Positions 1 to 7,234 of a stretch of 64,000 bases of DNA are shown piece after piece. The notes beneath the pieces are model-generated. The model was not told where the DNA came from. It ran no database searches and saw only the letters and a list, made by a program, of their open reading frames with translations. Made by a program: the position numbers and the translations under genes. Position 1 is the first letter of the stretch. Every line of letters begins with the position of its first letter. The stretch is from Flavobacteriales bacterium (GTDB lineage Bacteria > Bacteroidota > Bacteroidia > Flavobacteriales > Weeksellaceae): NCBI GenBank assembly GCA_020635515.1, contig JACJZS010000002.1:62001-126000 (forward strand). The letters are read 5' to 3'.

Positions 1-536
1 AAGAAGTATTGGTAGATGATTTTGAAGATTATTCTCAGTTAGAAAGCGAATTTTCAACTATTGATGTTGCTTTTTTTTGTATTGGAGTCTATACAGGACA
101 AGTAAATGATGATTTATTTAAAAAAATAACAGTGGATTACGCATACCAATTTGCTTTAAAAGTAAAAGAATTTAGTCCGAATGCTAGATTGTGTTTATTG
201 AGTGGACAAGGAGCTGATAGAACTGCAAAAAGTCAGATTTCTTTTGCAAAATACAAAGGAATGGCAGAAACTAAAATCACCAATTTAGGATTAGAGTTTT
301 ATGCTTTTCGTCCCAGTTATATTTATCCTGTAATACCAAGAAAAGAACCTAATTTCATGTATCGAGTATTTAGAAAAATATATCCGATTATAAAACCAAT
401 ATTGGGGAAAAGTGGAAGTATTAAATCTACAGAATTGGCGAATGCTATGGTTTTAATTGGAATTTACGGTGGAAATCAAGAAATTTATGAGAATAAAGAC
501 ATCATAAACCTTCTACAAAGTTCAGAAAATATATAA
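1..536 (+). CDS. NAD(P)-binding SDR-like protein, C-terminal part (5' end outside window)
   Basis: The reading frame is open to the left edge, so the start codon and the N-terminal glycine-rich nucleotide-binding motif lie outside the window. The visible 177 or so residues look like the second half of an atypical short-chain dehydrogenase (YwnB/HTATIP2-like). There is a hydrophobic strand VAFFCIGVYTG, a segment FAKYKGMAE in the usual place of the catalytic lysine helix, and the strand LEFYAFRPSYIYP. The substrate cannot be told. The gene ends shortly before a convergent tRNA gene. The family assignment rests on general pattern only. Confidence 0.6.
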   Translation, partial: EVLVDDFEDYSQLESEFSTIDVAFFCIGVYTGQVNDDLFKKITVDYAYQFALKVKEFSPNARLCLLSGQGADRTAKSQISFAKYKGMAETKITNLGLEFYAFRPSYIYPVIPRKEPNFMYRVFRKIYPIIKPILGKSGSIKSTELANAMVLIGIYGGNQEIYENKDIINLLQSSENI

Positions 537-555
537 AATTTAAAGAGGAAAAAAG

Positions 556-638
556 TACCGAAGGTGGGACTCGAACCCACACACCATTGCTAGCATTGGA
601 TTTTGAATCCAACGTGTCTACCATTCCACCACTTCGGC
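556..638 (-). tRNA. tRNA-Leu (anticodon CAA)
   Basis: Read on the minus strand, a full cloverleaf can be drawn. The 7-bp acceptor stem GCCGAAG/CTTCGGT has one terminal G-U pair. The D-arm holds TGGTAGACA. The anticodon stem TTGGA/TCCAA encloses the loop TTCAAAA, giving anticodon CAA, which reads the Leu codon TTG. A long class II variable arm supports leucine, and the T-loop is GGTTCGAGTCC. The discriminator base is A. The 3' CCA is not encoded, so it must be added after transcription. Confidence 0.95.
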
Positions 639-682
639 AATAAATACATCAAAATAAATGAACGTACTCTCTTTTGAGAGAG

Positions 683-690
683 CAAATATA
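683..690 (-). promoter_or_regulatory. Promoter -7 element for tRNA-Leu
   Basis: On the minus strand this reads TATATTTG, a perfect match to the Bacteroidota -7 consensus TAnnTTTG, and it lies 44 nt before the tRNA 5' end. A small inverted repeat (CTCTC, TTTT, GAGAG at 667-680) lies between box and tRNA. No clear -33 TTG is seen at the usual distance. Confidence 0.6.
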
Positions 691-768
691 TGATATTTTT
701 TTAATTTTCATTGATTTTTTTTACCTTTCTATTCCATAAAATTAAAGTACTCTTTGTATTTTATTAAC

Positions 769-776
769 TACATTTG
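769..776 (+). promoter_or_regulatory. Promoter -7 element for the LuxE-like gene
   Basis: TACATTTG matches TAnnTTTG and ends 14 nt before the ATG at 791, implying an untranslated leader of only about 10 nt. No -33 motif is visible 20 nt upstream. Confidence 0.55.
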
Positions 777-790
777 TCTATATTTTAGAA

Positions 791-1771
791 ATGGAAAATT
801 ACTTAGATAAATTACTGAACATATCCGATGAAAATGAATTTAATTCTCTGTGTTTAGAAGTTTTTCAATTTCAATATGATTCTATTGAACTTTATAAAAA
901 TTTTGTTGATTTAATTAAACCAAACCTAAAATCTATACATCACTATACGGAAATTCCTTTTTTGCCAATAGAGTTTTTTAAAACGCATAAGATTATATCA
1001 AAAAATCAAAAACATAAACTTTTATTTAAAAGCAGTGGAACTTCGGGAGGATTACGTTCTAATCATTATATATGCGATGAAACTATTTATCAAAAAAATT
1101 CATTAGTAAACTTTAATTATCAATTTGGAAATGTAGAAGAATTTGTTTTTTTAGGATTATTGCCTTCTTATATCGAAAACGGAGAATCGTCATTGGTTTA
1201 TATGGTGGATTATTTTATGAAAAGATCCAATCGTCCTGAAAATGGTTTTTATTTGTATGATTTCCAAAAATTACATCAAACCTTACAAGAATTAGAAAAA
1301 AGAAAACAAAAAACGATTCTTTTTGGTGTGAGTTATGCTTTACTCGACTTTTCTGAACGGTTTCCTATAGATTTAGAGTATACAAAAATTATAGAAACAG
1401 GTGGAATGAAAGGAAGAAAAAAAGAACTTCCAAAACCTAAACTAATTTCAATTCTAAAAAAGAACTTCAATACCAAGCATATTTATTCCGAATACGGAAT
1501 GACGGAGCTACTTTCCCAAAGCTACACAGATGAAAACGGAACATACAACTCTCCTACTTGGAAAAAAATACTAATTAGACAAACCGATGATCCACTGAGT
1601 TTAGAGGAAAATGGTAAGCAAGGAGGAATGAATATTATTGATTTAGCAAATGTATATTCTTGCTCTTTTATTGCGACTCAAGATTTAGGAAGAACTACAA
1701 AAAACGGTTTTTTGATAAATGGAAGAATCGACAATACAGATATCCGTGGTTGTAGCTTATTGTACAGATAA
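791..1771 (+). CDS. LuxE/PaaK-like acyl-protein synthetase
   Basis: This 326-residue protein resembles the LuxE acyl-protein synthetase family, adenylating enzymes related to PaaK. Family members activate a carboxylic acid with ATP and pass the acyl group to a cysteine. The sequence shows the nucleotide-binding loop SSGTSGG at residues 81-87, the motif SEYGMTELLSQ near residue 235, typical of adenylate-forming enzymes, and a C-terminal segment with QDLGR and NGRID that fits the family's hinge and C-terminal part. No luxC, luxD or other acyl-transfer partner lies beside it. The gene stands alone behind its own promoter. The substrate is unknown; a role in making or attaching a lipid or pigment acyl group is inference. 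Confidence 0.75.
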   Translation: MENYLDKLLNISDENEFNSLCLEVFQFQYDSIELYKNFVDLIKPNLKSIHHYTEIPFLPIEFFKTHKIISKNQKHKLLFKSSGTSGGLRSNHYICDETIYQKNSLVNFNYQFGNVEEFVFLGLLPSYIENGESSLVYMVDYFMKRSNRPENGFYLYDFQKLHQTLQELEKRKQKTILFGVSYALLDFSERFPIDLEYTKIIETGGMKGRKKELPKPKLISILKKNFNTKHIYSEYGMTELLSQSYTDENGTYNSPTWKKILIRQTDDPLSLEENGKQGGMNIIDLANVYSCSFIATQDLGRTTKNGFLINGRIDNTDIRGCSLLYR

Positions 1772-1915
1772 CAAGAACTTTAAATGGTTTAATTAATATA
1801 CGATTAACAATACTTAATCATAAGTTAAAAAATAACAGTGGCATGAAGATTGTTTTTTAACTTTTAACTAACATAGAAATAACTCCTCGTTAAACACTGA
1901 TTTACATCATATAGA

Positions 1916-1923
1916 TAGTTTTG
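1916..1923 (+). promoter_or_regulatory. Promoter -7 element for the PhoX-like gene
   Basis: TAGTTTTG fits TAnnTTTG and ends 17 nt before the ATG at 1941. The 169-bp gap in front of this gene otherwise holds only a weak 6-bp inverted repeat (GATTAA, TTAATC, 1802-1819). Confidence 0.5.
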
Positions 1924-1940
1924 TCAAAAAAATACTACGT

Positions 1941-3413
1941 ATGAAAAGTTTAAAACAGTTAAGTTTAATTGCTATTGCAGGAATTTCAATTTTTTCTTGT
2001 GATAAAGATGACAGTTCAGATTCTAATTCAAGTAATTCTAAAATCAAATTTGAAAATTACTCTGCAACTCCTAATTTTTTACGTCTAGGAAGTGATTTCC
2101 AAGGTGTAGAAATTTACTCTCTTTTAAGTTCGGAAGATGTGTTGGCAGAATCTCCTAATTTTGTATACGGAAGTATGGCAGATGGAGCAGGATTGTTAAA
2201 AAATTCTGATGGAACATACACTCTTATCAACAATATAGAAGCGGATTATTCAGTTTCTAGAATTACACTTGACTCTTCTTTCAAGCCAGTAAAAGGAGAA
2301 TACATACTAAACTCTGATGCTACTGCGAACACTGCACAATGTTCTGGTTCTTTAATCACACCTCAAGAGCATGGATTTGGACCTTATTATCTAAGTGGTG
2401 GAGAATGGGGAGGTTCTTCTAAAAACGTATTTTTAACCGATCCTTTTAAAGATGCTTCTGCAGCTAGTTCTGCTAAAACATTATATAATTTTGGTCAGTG
2501 GGACGTAGAAAATGCTGTTGTTTTAGGTAAAGACGCATATCCTACCAAAACGGTAGCTTTAATTGGTGATGACAGTGCTGGAGATGCAGGAGGACAATTA
2601 GCAATGTATGTTTCTGATAGTAAAGGAGATTTAGAAAACGGAAAGTTATATGCTTTAAAAGTTGGCGATGGAACTACTATGGATAAAGATTTAGTAGAAG
2701 GTACTGCTTATGATGTTACGTTTGTAGAGTTAAACGAAAGAACTTATGACAAGCTAAACGAAGAATGTATTTCTAAAAAAGTAATGGCATTTAATCGTGT
2801 TGAGGATATTGATTATAGAAAAGGTTCTGCGTCTAACAACAGAGAAGTTTACTTTAATGCAACTGGTAGAAATCAGTACAACGATACCAGAACAAAATAT
2901 GGAAGAACATACAAAGTTGTTTTAGATGAAAATAACCCTTTAAAAGGAAAAATAACTTTGGTTCTTGATGGAGATAAAGAAGGTGGAAAAGCTCAATTCT
3001 TCCATAGTCCTGATAACATTACTGTAACTGAAAACTACGTTTATATTCAAGAAGATCCAAACGGATATGATGATTTATTTACTAAAAAACACGATGCAAG
3101 ATTATACCAATACAACATCAATACAGGAGAGCTAAAAACAGTTCTTGAAATCGATCAGCACGATACAATGGTTACTAAAAAAGATAAATTTGGAAATGCT
3201 TATGCAAAATCTGATGATAGATTTGGTTCATGTGAGCTTACTGGTATGATTGATATTTCTGATGAAATAGGTGTTGATGGAACTTTCTTGTTAATCGTTC
3301 AAGGACATACTTGGCATAATGATGCATTCCTAAATCCTGATGGAGTTGGAACGAATGACAACAGTAGTGATGAAGGTAGTGTTGCATACATCATCAAAGG
3401 TTTAGAAAGATAA
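1941..3413 (+). CDS. PhoX-like (DUF839) phosphatase family lipoprotein
   Basis: The N-terminus is a lipoprotein signal (MKSLKQ, hydrophobic stretch, SIFSC with C20 as the lipidated residue), followed by a Ser/Asp/Asn-rich linker. The rest of the 490 residues resembles the PhoX/DUF839 family of beta-propeller, metal-dependent alkaline phosphatases. The segment FFHSPDNITVTENYVYIQED is the kind of F-SPDN signature seen in that family, and QEHGFGPYYLSGGEWGG lies near residue 135. Known PhoX enzymes release phosphate from organic esters outside the cytoplasm with iron and calcium. The lipid anchor and lack of a Tat signal suggest outer-membrane attachment here. The following two-heme peroxidase gene starts 30 nt downstream, so the two are probably co-transcribed. 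Activity is not proven by sequence. Confidence 0.65.
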   Translation: MKSLKQLSLIAIAGISIFSCDKDDSSDSNSSNSKIKFENYSATPNFLRLGSDFQGVEIYSLLSSEDVLAESPNFVYGSMADGAGLLKNSDGTYTLINNIEADYSVSRITLDSSFKPVKGEYILNSDATANTAQCSGSLITPQEHGFGPYYLSGGEWGGSSKNVFLTDPFKDASAASSAKTLYNFGQWDVENAVVLGKDAYPTKTVALIGDDSAGDAGGQLAMYVSDSKGDLENGKLYALKVGDGTTMDKDLVEGTAYDVTFVELNERTYDKLNEECISKKVMAFNRVEDIDYRKGSASNNREVYFNATGRNQYNDTRTKYGRTYKVVLDENNPLKGKITLVLDGDKEGGKAQFFHSPDNITVTENYVYIQEDPNGYDDLFTKKHDARLYQYNINTGELKTVLEIDQHDTMVTKKDKFGNAYAKSDDRFGSCELTGMIDISDEIGVDGTFLLIVQGHTWHNDAFLNPDGVGTNDNSSDEGSVAYIIKGLER

Positions 3414-3443
3414 AATATGACATTTAATTATATAATTATTCCT

Positions 3444-5234
3444 ATGAAAAAGACTTATTTTTTAGTAAGTCTTTTTCTGTTTTTAGCAATTTCTTGCAAA
3501 AAGAATGTGGATTTAGGAGAAGTTCCTTTTTCTCATAAATTAGAAAATCAATATAAATCCGACTTGGATTCTCTATTTAACCAAGTAACTGTAATGCAAA
3601 GCATATCTGATATTGATTCTTTAAAAATACAGTTTAAAAAAGCCAGACTACAATTCAAAAAAATAGAACCAATCCTTTCTTTTTACAAAAAAGGAGCTTA
3701 CAATGCTCTTAATCATCCTAATTTAGCTATTGTTCACGAAGACAGTAATGGAGTTGTAAATGAAAAACCTATTGGTTTCCAAGTGTTGGAAGAAGAACTT
3801 TTTGCTGAAAATATAAATACTGAAAATGTTAAAAATGAAATTAATACGATTCACAAGACATTAAAACTAGAACTTAACAACATTCATTTTTCAAACTTTA
3901 AAGAATATCATTTTTTATGGATGGTCAAAGATGAAATCACTCGCATCATGTCATTGGGAATTACAGGTTTCGATTCTCCTGTCATCAATTATTCATTAGA
4001 AGAAAATAAAGCGGTTTTATTGAGTTTAAACACCTATTTAGAATTATATCAAGATAAATTTAATAATCCTAATTTATATAATAATTGGAATAATTTGCTT
4101 AAAAAAAGTATAAAAGATGTAGATAATGCTAAAGATTTTAATTCTTTTAATCGATATGCATTCATCAAAAATCAAATCGAACCAATGCTGAAGTTATGGA
4201 AAAAAACAGTTGTAGATTGGAAAGTGGAGTTTCCTTTTGATTCTAAAGTTTTAAACGATGCTGATTCTTTCTTCTCGGAAAATACTTTTTCCTTAAATGC
4301 TTTTAGACCTAACTATGCTCCTGATTTTACTAAAGAAAGTGCTGAATTAGGAAAGAAGCTTTTTTATGAAAAGAAATTATCAGGTAATGAAACCATGAGT
4401 TGTGCAACTTGCCACGTAGAAAGCAGGTATTTTACAGATGGTTTAGCAAAAGCAAAAGCCAACGATGGTAGTAAATTAGACAGAAACTCTCCTACTCTAT
4501 ACTATGCTGGTTTACAATCCAATCAGTTTCACGATGCAAGAGCTACGAATTTAGAAAGTCAAATACTAGAAGTAACCAACAACAAAAAGGAATTCCATTC
4601 TGATGTTTCTAAGCTTGTGAAAGTTGCAAATGAGAATGAAGAATATAAAAAAGAATTCAACAAAATATACAAAAATGGAATTAACGAAAGGAATGTAAGA
4701 AATGCTATTGCCAATTACATACGAACCTTAAAACCATTTAGCTCAAAATTTGACAAAAATATATCGGGAAAAGAAAACAACTATTCCGAAGAGGAAATTA
4801 ATGGATTTAATTTATTTGCAGGAAAAGCAAAATGTGCAACCTGCCATTTTATTCCCATTTTTAATGGAACTGTTCCTCCTGATTTTTCTGATTCTGAATT
4901 AGAAGTACTTGGAATTCCTGAAAAATCAGTTTGGAAAAATGCAACTGTAGATAGTGATTTAGGAAGGTATAATTTATTTGGCGCCGAATTAAAAAAATAT
5001 GCATTTAAAACTCCTACCATTAGAAATATAGCAAAAACTGCTCCTTATATGCACAACGGAGTTTACAAAACCTTAGAAGAAGTAATTAAATTTTACAACG
5101 TTGGTGGCGGACATGGAATCGGGATTAATTTAGAAAATCAAACCTTACCTTCGGATTCTCTGAATCTTTCCGAAAAAGAGCAACGTAATTTAATTTTGTT
5201 TTTAAAATCATTAACCGATAATGTAAAGTATTAA
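3444..5234 (+). CDS. Two-heme cytochrome c peroxidase, lipoprotein, with N-terminal helical domain
   Basis: I chose the ATG at 3444 because it directly begins a lipoprotein signal (MKKTYFLVSLFLFLAISC). A longer frame from 3417 would add nine residues before it. Residues 20 to about 265 form an all-helical, probably imelysin-like N-terminal domain (FKKARLQFKKIEP, IGFQVLEEELF). The remainder is a MauG/CcpA-type peroxidase with two CATCH heme-attachment motifs at residues 320-324 and 464-468, plus PYMHNGVYKTLEE near the C-terminus. Such enzymes reduce hydrogen peroxide with electrons from cytochrome c, in the periplasm or at the outer membrane. The protein is much longer than the classical 330-350 residue peroxidases because of the extra domain. 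It probably forms an operon with the PhoX-like gene. Confidence 0.85.
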   Translation: MKKTYFLVSLFLFLAISCKKNVDLGEVPFSHKLENQYKSDLDSLFNQVTVMQSISDIDSLKIQFKKARLQFKKIEPILSFYKKGAYNALNHPNLAIVHEDSNGVVNEKPIGFQVLEEELFAENINTENVKNEINTIHKTLKLELNNIHFSNFKEYHFLWMVKDEITRIMSLGITGFDSPVINYSLEENKAVLLSLNTYLELYQDKFNNPNLYNNWNNLLKKSIKDVDNAKDFNSFNRYAFIKNQIEPMLKLWKKTVVDWKVEFPFDSKVLNDADSFFSENTFSLNAFRPNYAPDFTKESAELGKKLFYEKKLSGNETMSCATCHVESRYFTDGLAKAKANDGSKLDRNSPTLYYAGLQSNQFHDARATNLESQILEVTNNKKEFHSDVSKLVKVANENEEYKKEFNKIYKNGINERNVRNAIANYIRTLKPFSSKFDKNISGKENNYSEEEINGFNLFAGKAKCATCHFIPIFNGTVPPDFSDSELEVLGIPEKSVWKNATVDSDLGRYNLFGAELKKYAFKTPTIRNIAKTAPYMHNGVYKTLEEVIKFYNVGGGHGIGINLENQTLPSDSLNLSEKEQRNLILFLKSLTDNVKY

Positions 5235-5279
5235 AATTTATTTTTACCTTGAAGAGTTATTAACTTTAAAAAACAGTTT

Positions 5280-5417
5280 ATGAAAAATCCTGTAAATTGG
5301 TTTGAAATTGCAACAACAGATATAGAACGTGCAAAAAAGTTTTATTTGGAAGTGTTTCCAAAAACGACCTTTGAATACGTAGATATGCCTGATACCAAAA
5401 TGTATTACATTCTATGA
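5280..5417 (+). pseudogene. Truncated VOC (glyoxalase/bleomycin-resistance) family gene
   Basis: A 45-codon frame encodes MKNPVNWFEIATTDIERAKK and continues with FYLEVF, the typical start of a VOC-family protein (usually about 120-130 residues). It then stops at TGA after IL. Reading past the stop in the next frame gives only about 14 more codons (FYEINGFYNLNAV) and then TAA, so the rest of the domain is missing rather than just frameshifted. I read it as a decayed remnant. A functional 45-residue peptide is possible but unlikely. A strong terminator follows 35 nt later. Confidence 0.75.
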
Positions 5418-5452
5418 AATAAATGGATTTTACAATTTAAACGCAGTTTAAT

Positions 5453-5487
5453 CCTCAATTTGCTAGTGGCAAATTGAGGATTTTTTT
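5453..5487 (+). terminator. Rho-independent terminator
   Basis: A perfect 10-bp stem (CCTCAATTTG / CAAATTGAGG) with a 7-nt loop is followed by A and seven T. It closes the peroxidase/VOC-fragment transcript and insulates the toxin-antitoxin genes that begin 26 nt later. Confidence 0.9.
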
Positions 5488-5488
5488 G

Positions 5489-5496
5489 TATTTTTG
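5489..5496 (+). promoter_or_regulatory. Promoter -7 element for the toxin-antitoxin operon
   Basis: TATTTTTG fits TAnnTTTG, lies directly after the terminator T-run and ends 17 nt before the antitoxin ATG. Any -33 contact would fall inside the terminator stem. Confidence 0.5.
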
Positions 5497-5513
5497 TGTA
5501 AAATGTTTGTATT

Positions 5514-5735
5514 ATGAATACCTCTTTAACCGCAAATGATATTAAACAAAAATTAGAACATGTTCCGTATTCAATCTTAGAGCGAGTAGCAGAATATGTA
5601 GATGCTTTGCTCGAAAATCAAACTGAAGAATTTACTATTTCTGAAAAGCAGAAAAAAATTCTAGACAAAGCATTAAAACAAGATAAAAATACCTTTATTT
5701 CTAGAGATGATATCACAAAAAAATATCAATTATAA
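5514..5735 (+). CDS. Antitoxin of a type II toxin-antitoxin pair (RelB-like)
   Basis: This 73-residue protein has the size and helical character of RelB/StbD-type antitoxins that neutralise ParE/RelE toxins. The N-terminal half (residues 5-37, with YSILERVAEYVDALLEN) could form the DNA-binding and dimerisation part. The charged C-terminal half (ISEKQKKILDKALKQDK) would wrap the toxin. Its end overlaps the start of the toxin gene by 29 nt, giving translational coupling. Such pairs usually repress their own promoter. The call rests mainly on gene order and on the toxin, since the antitoxin sequence alone is weakly diagnostic. Confidence 0.75.
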   Translation: MNTSLTANDIKQKLEHVPYSILERVAEYVDALLENQTEEFTISEKQKKILDKALKQDKNTFISRDDITKKYQL

Positions 5736-6021
5736 AATAAGACTTTCTGATATTGCTGACCAAGAAATCAATAAAGCAATTGAATATTATAAAAATCAAT
5801 CGCAAACTGGTGAGCTTAATTTTAAAAAACAACTTAATCAAGCATTAAACACTTTAGAGATTAATCCTTTCTTTCAATTTCGCTATAAAAATATAAGAGC
5901 AATTCCTTTCAAATCTCTGCCTTACTTAGTATTCTTTGAAATAGATGAAAATGATAAAATTATTTATGTTTATTCTATTTTTAATACTTACCAAAATCCC
6001 AATAAATATCCAAGTTTATAA
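5707..6021 (+). CDS. ParE/RelE-family toxin
   Basis: This 104-residue protein has the ParE/RelE layout: an N-terminal strand (YKIRLSDIADQEINKAIEYY), a long helical hairpin (residues 20-52), then strands FQFRYKNIRAIPFKSLPYLVFFEID and KIIYVYSIFNTYQNP, as in the plasmid-stabilisation family. ParE members poison DNA gyrase while RelE members cut mRNA on ribosomes, and the sequence does not settle which. The absence of an obvious RelE catalytic set favours a ParE-like protein. It follows its antitoxin with an overlap and faces a convergent accessory gene. The pair sits between a degraded gene and an orphan gene, as expected for a recently gained module. Confidence 0.8.
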   Translation: MISQKNINYKIRLSDIADQEINKAIEYYKNQSQTGELNFKKQLNQALNTLEINPFFQFRYKNIRAIPFKSLPYLVFFEIDENDKIIYVYSIFNTYQNPNKYPSL

Positions 6022-6079
6022 GCTAAACTTTTGTAGATAAAGATTTTTTTTGGTTTTGTGTTTTTTAATATCGAATTTA

Positions 6080-6577
6080 TTAAACTTGCTTTATTTCAAG
6101 TTTTTCAATTAACTTGAGAACTTTGTTTCTATTTTTTTTTGAAGTCATCCATTTGGGTAATCTACTTGCAATACTTTTATTATTCACCTCTGATATATCA
6201 CGTTCTCTTAACTTTGCATTTAAAAAGTTTTTTAGAAATTTTAAGTGTTCCAAATTATATACCCAAAATACATTTTCATCTAAATTACCTGTATACCATA
6301 AAGTAAAATTTAAATTATTACCTTCATTAATATTGTACTTAAACTCAACTAATAAATTATTATTCCCAAATAAATTATACGAATCATTTTCTGTTATATT
6401 TTTATTATACCCACAGCTCTTGCAAATAACTTTACCTTGTAATGAATATGTATTTTCAGTGATTATTAATGATTTTTGAGTACAATTATTACATTTAACT
6501 ACAATTATATTTTTAAATTCTTCAATGTATCTACTATAGGAATCTTTATTTCTTGTATTAAGTTCCAAACTTTTCAT
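6080..6577 (-). CDS. Zinc-ribbon protein of unknown function
   Basis: The 165-residue protein has a four-cysteine zinc ribbon: C29-N-N-C32 and C52-K-S-C55. It then has a beta-rich middle (FTLWYTGNLDENVFWVYN) and a C-terminal part with EHLKFLKNFLNAKLRERD, SRLPKWMTSKKNR and VLKLIEKLE. I recall this C-terminal pattern (HLxFL, AKLRER, SRLPKW, KNR) from scattered TFIIB-type zinc-ribbon proteins in accessory regions of many bacteria, whose role is not established. No signal peptide is present, so it should be cytoplasmic. It has its own promoter and no operon partner. It stands next to a toxin-antitoxin pair, convergent with it. Function is not assigned. Confidence 0.7.
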   Translation of the reverse strand: MKSLELNTRNKDSYSRYIEEFKNIIVVKCNNCTQKSLIITENTYSLQGKVICKSCGYNKNITENDSYNLFGNNNLLVEFKYNINEGNNLNFTLWYTGNLDENVFWVYNLEHLKFLKNFLNAKLRERDISEVNNKSIASRLPKWMTSKKNRNKVLKLIEKLEIKQV

Positions 6578-6599
6578 TTACTTTCAAATTTCAAGAAAA

Positions 6600-6607
6600 C
6601 AAATATA
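6600..6607 (-). promoter_or_regulatory. Promoter -7 element for the zinc-ribbon gene
   Basis: On the minus strand this reads TATATTTG, ending 22 nt before the start codon at 6577. The divergent gene at 6655 has only a near match (TACCTTTA, 6631-6638). Confidence 0.55.
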
Positions 6608-6654
6608 CTCAATTAAACCTATAATTTTTATACCTTTAAACTCAAATAACAGTT

Positions 6655-7209
6655 ATGGAATTACAAGAATATTTCACAAAAGGTATTGACTTTAATGAAT
6701 ACATAGAAATCATTAAAAACGATACCAATAATTCTCTTTATGATTATACAAAGCTCAATCTTGCAAGAATAAATCGTTTAGAAAAAACATTCAAACTAAG
6801 TGAAGAACAAATCAAAAAAATAAAACAAATTACGTCTACCATCAACTGCATTTGCATTACCGAAGGTTGGTGTGGAGATGCTGCAAATATTCTTCCTGTA
6901 ATCCATGAAATTGCAAAACAATCTGAAAAAATCACTATTAAATACATCTTTAGAGATAATCACACGGAACTCATGGAAAAATACCTTACCAACGGAAATA
7001 AATCAATTCCTATTTATATTATCTGTGATGAAAACTTTCAAGAAATTAATTCTTTTGGACCACGTACTCAATTTGGAATGCAACTGTTACACAAAATGAA
7101 AACAGATGAAAATTATAAAAAAGAAGAATTTTACATCGACTTACAGAAATATTACATAAAAGATAAAGGAAAAGATATTGTAACTGAATTTATAGATAAA
7201 ATTAGTTAA
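6655..7209 (+). CDS. Thioredoxin-family protein with a single active-site cysteine
   Basis: This 184-residue protein belongs to the bacillithiol-system/thioredoxin-like group that carries EGWCGDA. The active-site position reads W72-C73-G74-D75, so the second cysteine of a CxxC pair is absent. Two further cysteines at 65 and 67 lie just before it, in the strand INCICITEGWC. The cis-proline loop is SIPIYII. There is no signal peptide. The TlpA-like gene follows 25 nt downstream and the two are likely co-expressed. A monothiol mechanism, or use of the nearby C65/C67, is inference. Family members of this type are widespread in Flavobacteriia but poorly studied. Confidence 0.8.
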   Translation: MELQEYFTKGIDFNEYIEIIKNDTNNSLYDYTKLNLARINRLEKTFKLSEEQIKKIKQITSTINCICITEGWCGDAANILPVIHEIAKQSEKITIKYIFRDNHTELMEKYLTNGNKSIPIYIICDENFQEINSFGPRTQFGMQLLHKMKTDENYKKEEFYIDLQKYYIKDKGKDIVTEFIDKIS

Positions 7210-7234
7210 TTTTGCTTTTCTAAAAAAGAAATCC

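Noticed and set aside
667..680. Inverted repeat CTCTC/GAGAG as a terminator
   Set aside because: The stem is only 5 bp without an adjacent T-run, and it lies between a promoter box and the tRNA gene, so it is more likely part of the tRNA leader.
6114..6479. Plus-strand frame of 121 codons opposite the zinc-ribbon gene
   Set aside because: It is hydrophobic and Phe/Leu-rich, which is expected on the complement of an Asn/Lys/Glu-rich gene. The minus-strand frame has a promoter box and a zinc ribbon.
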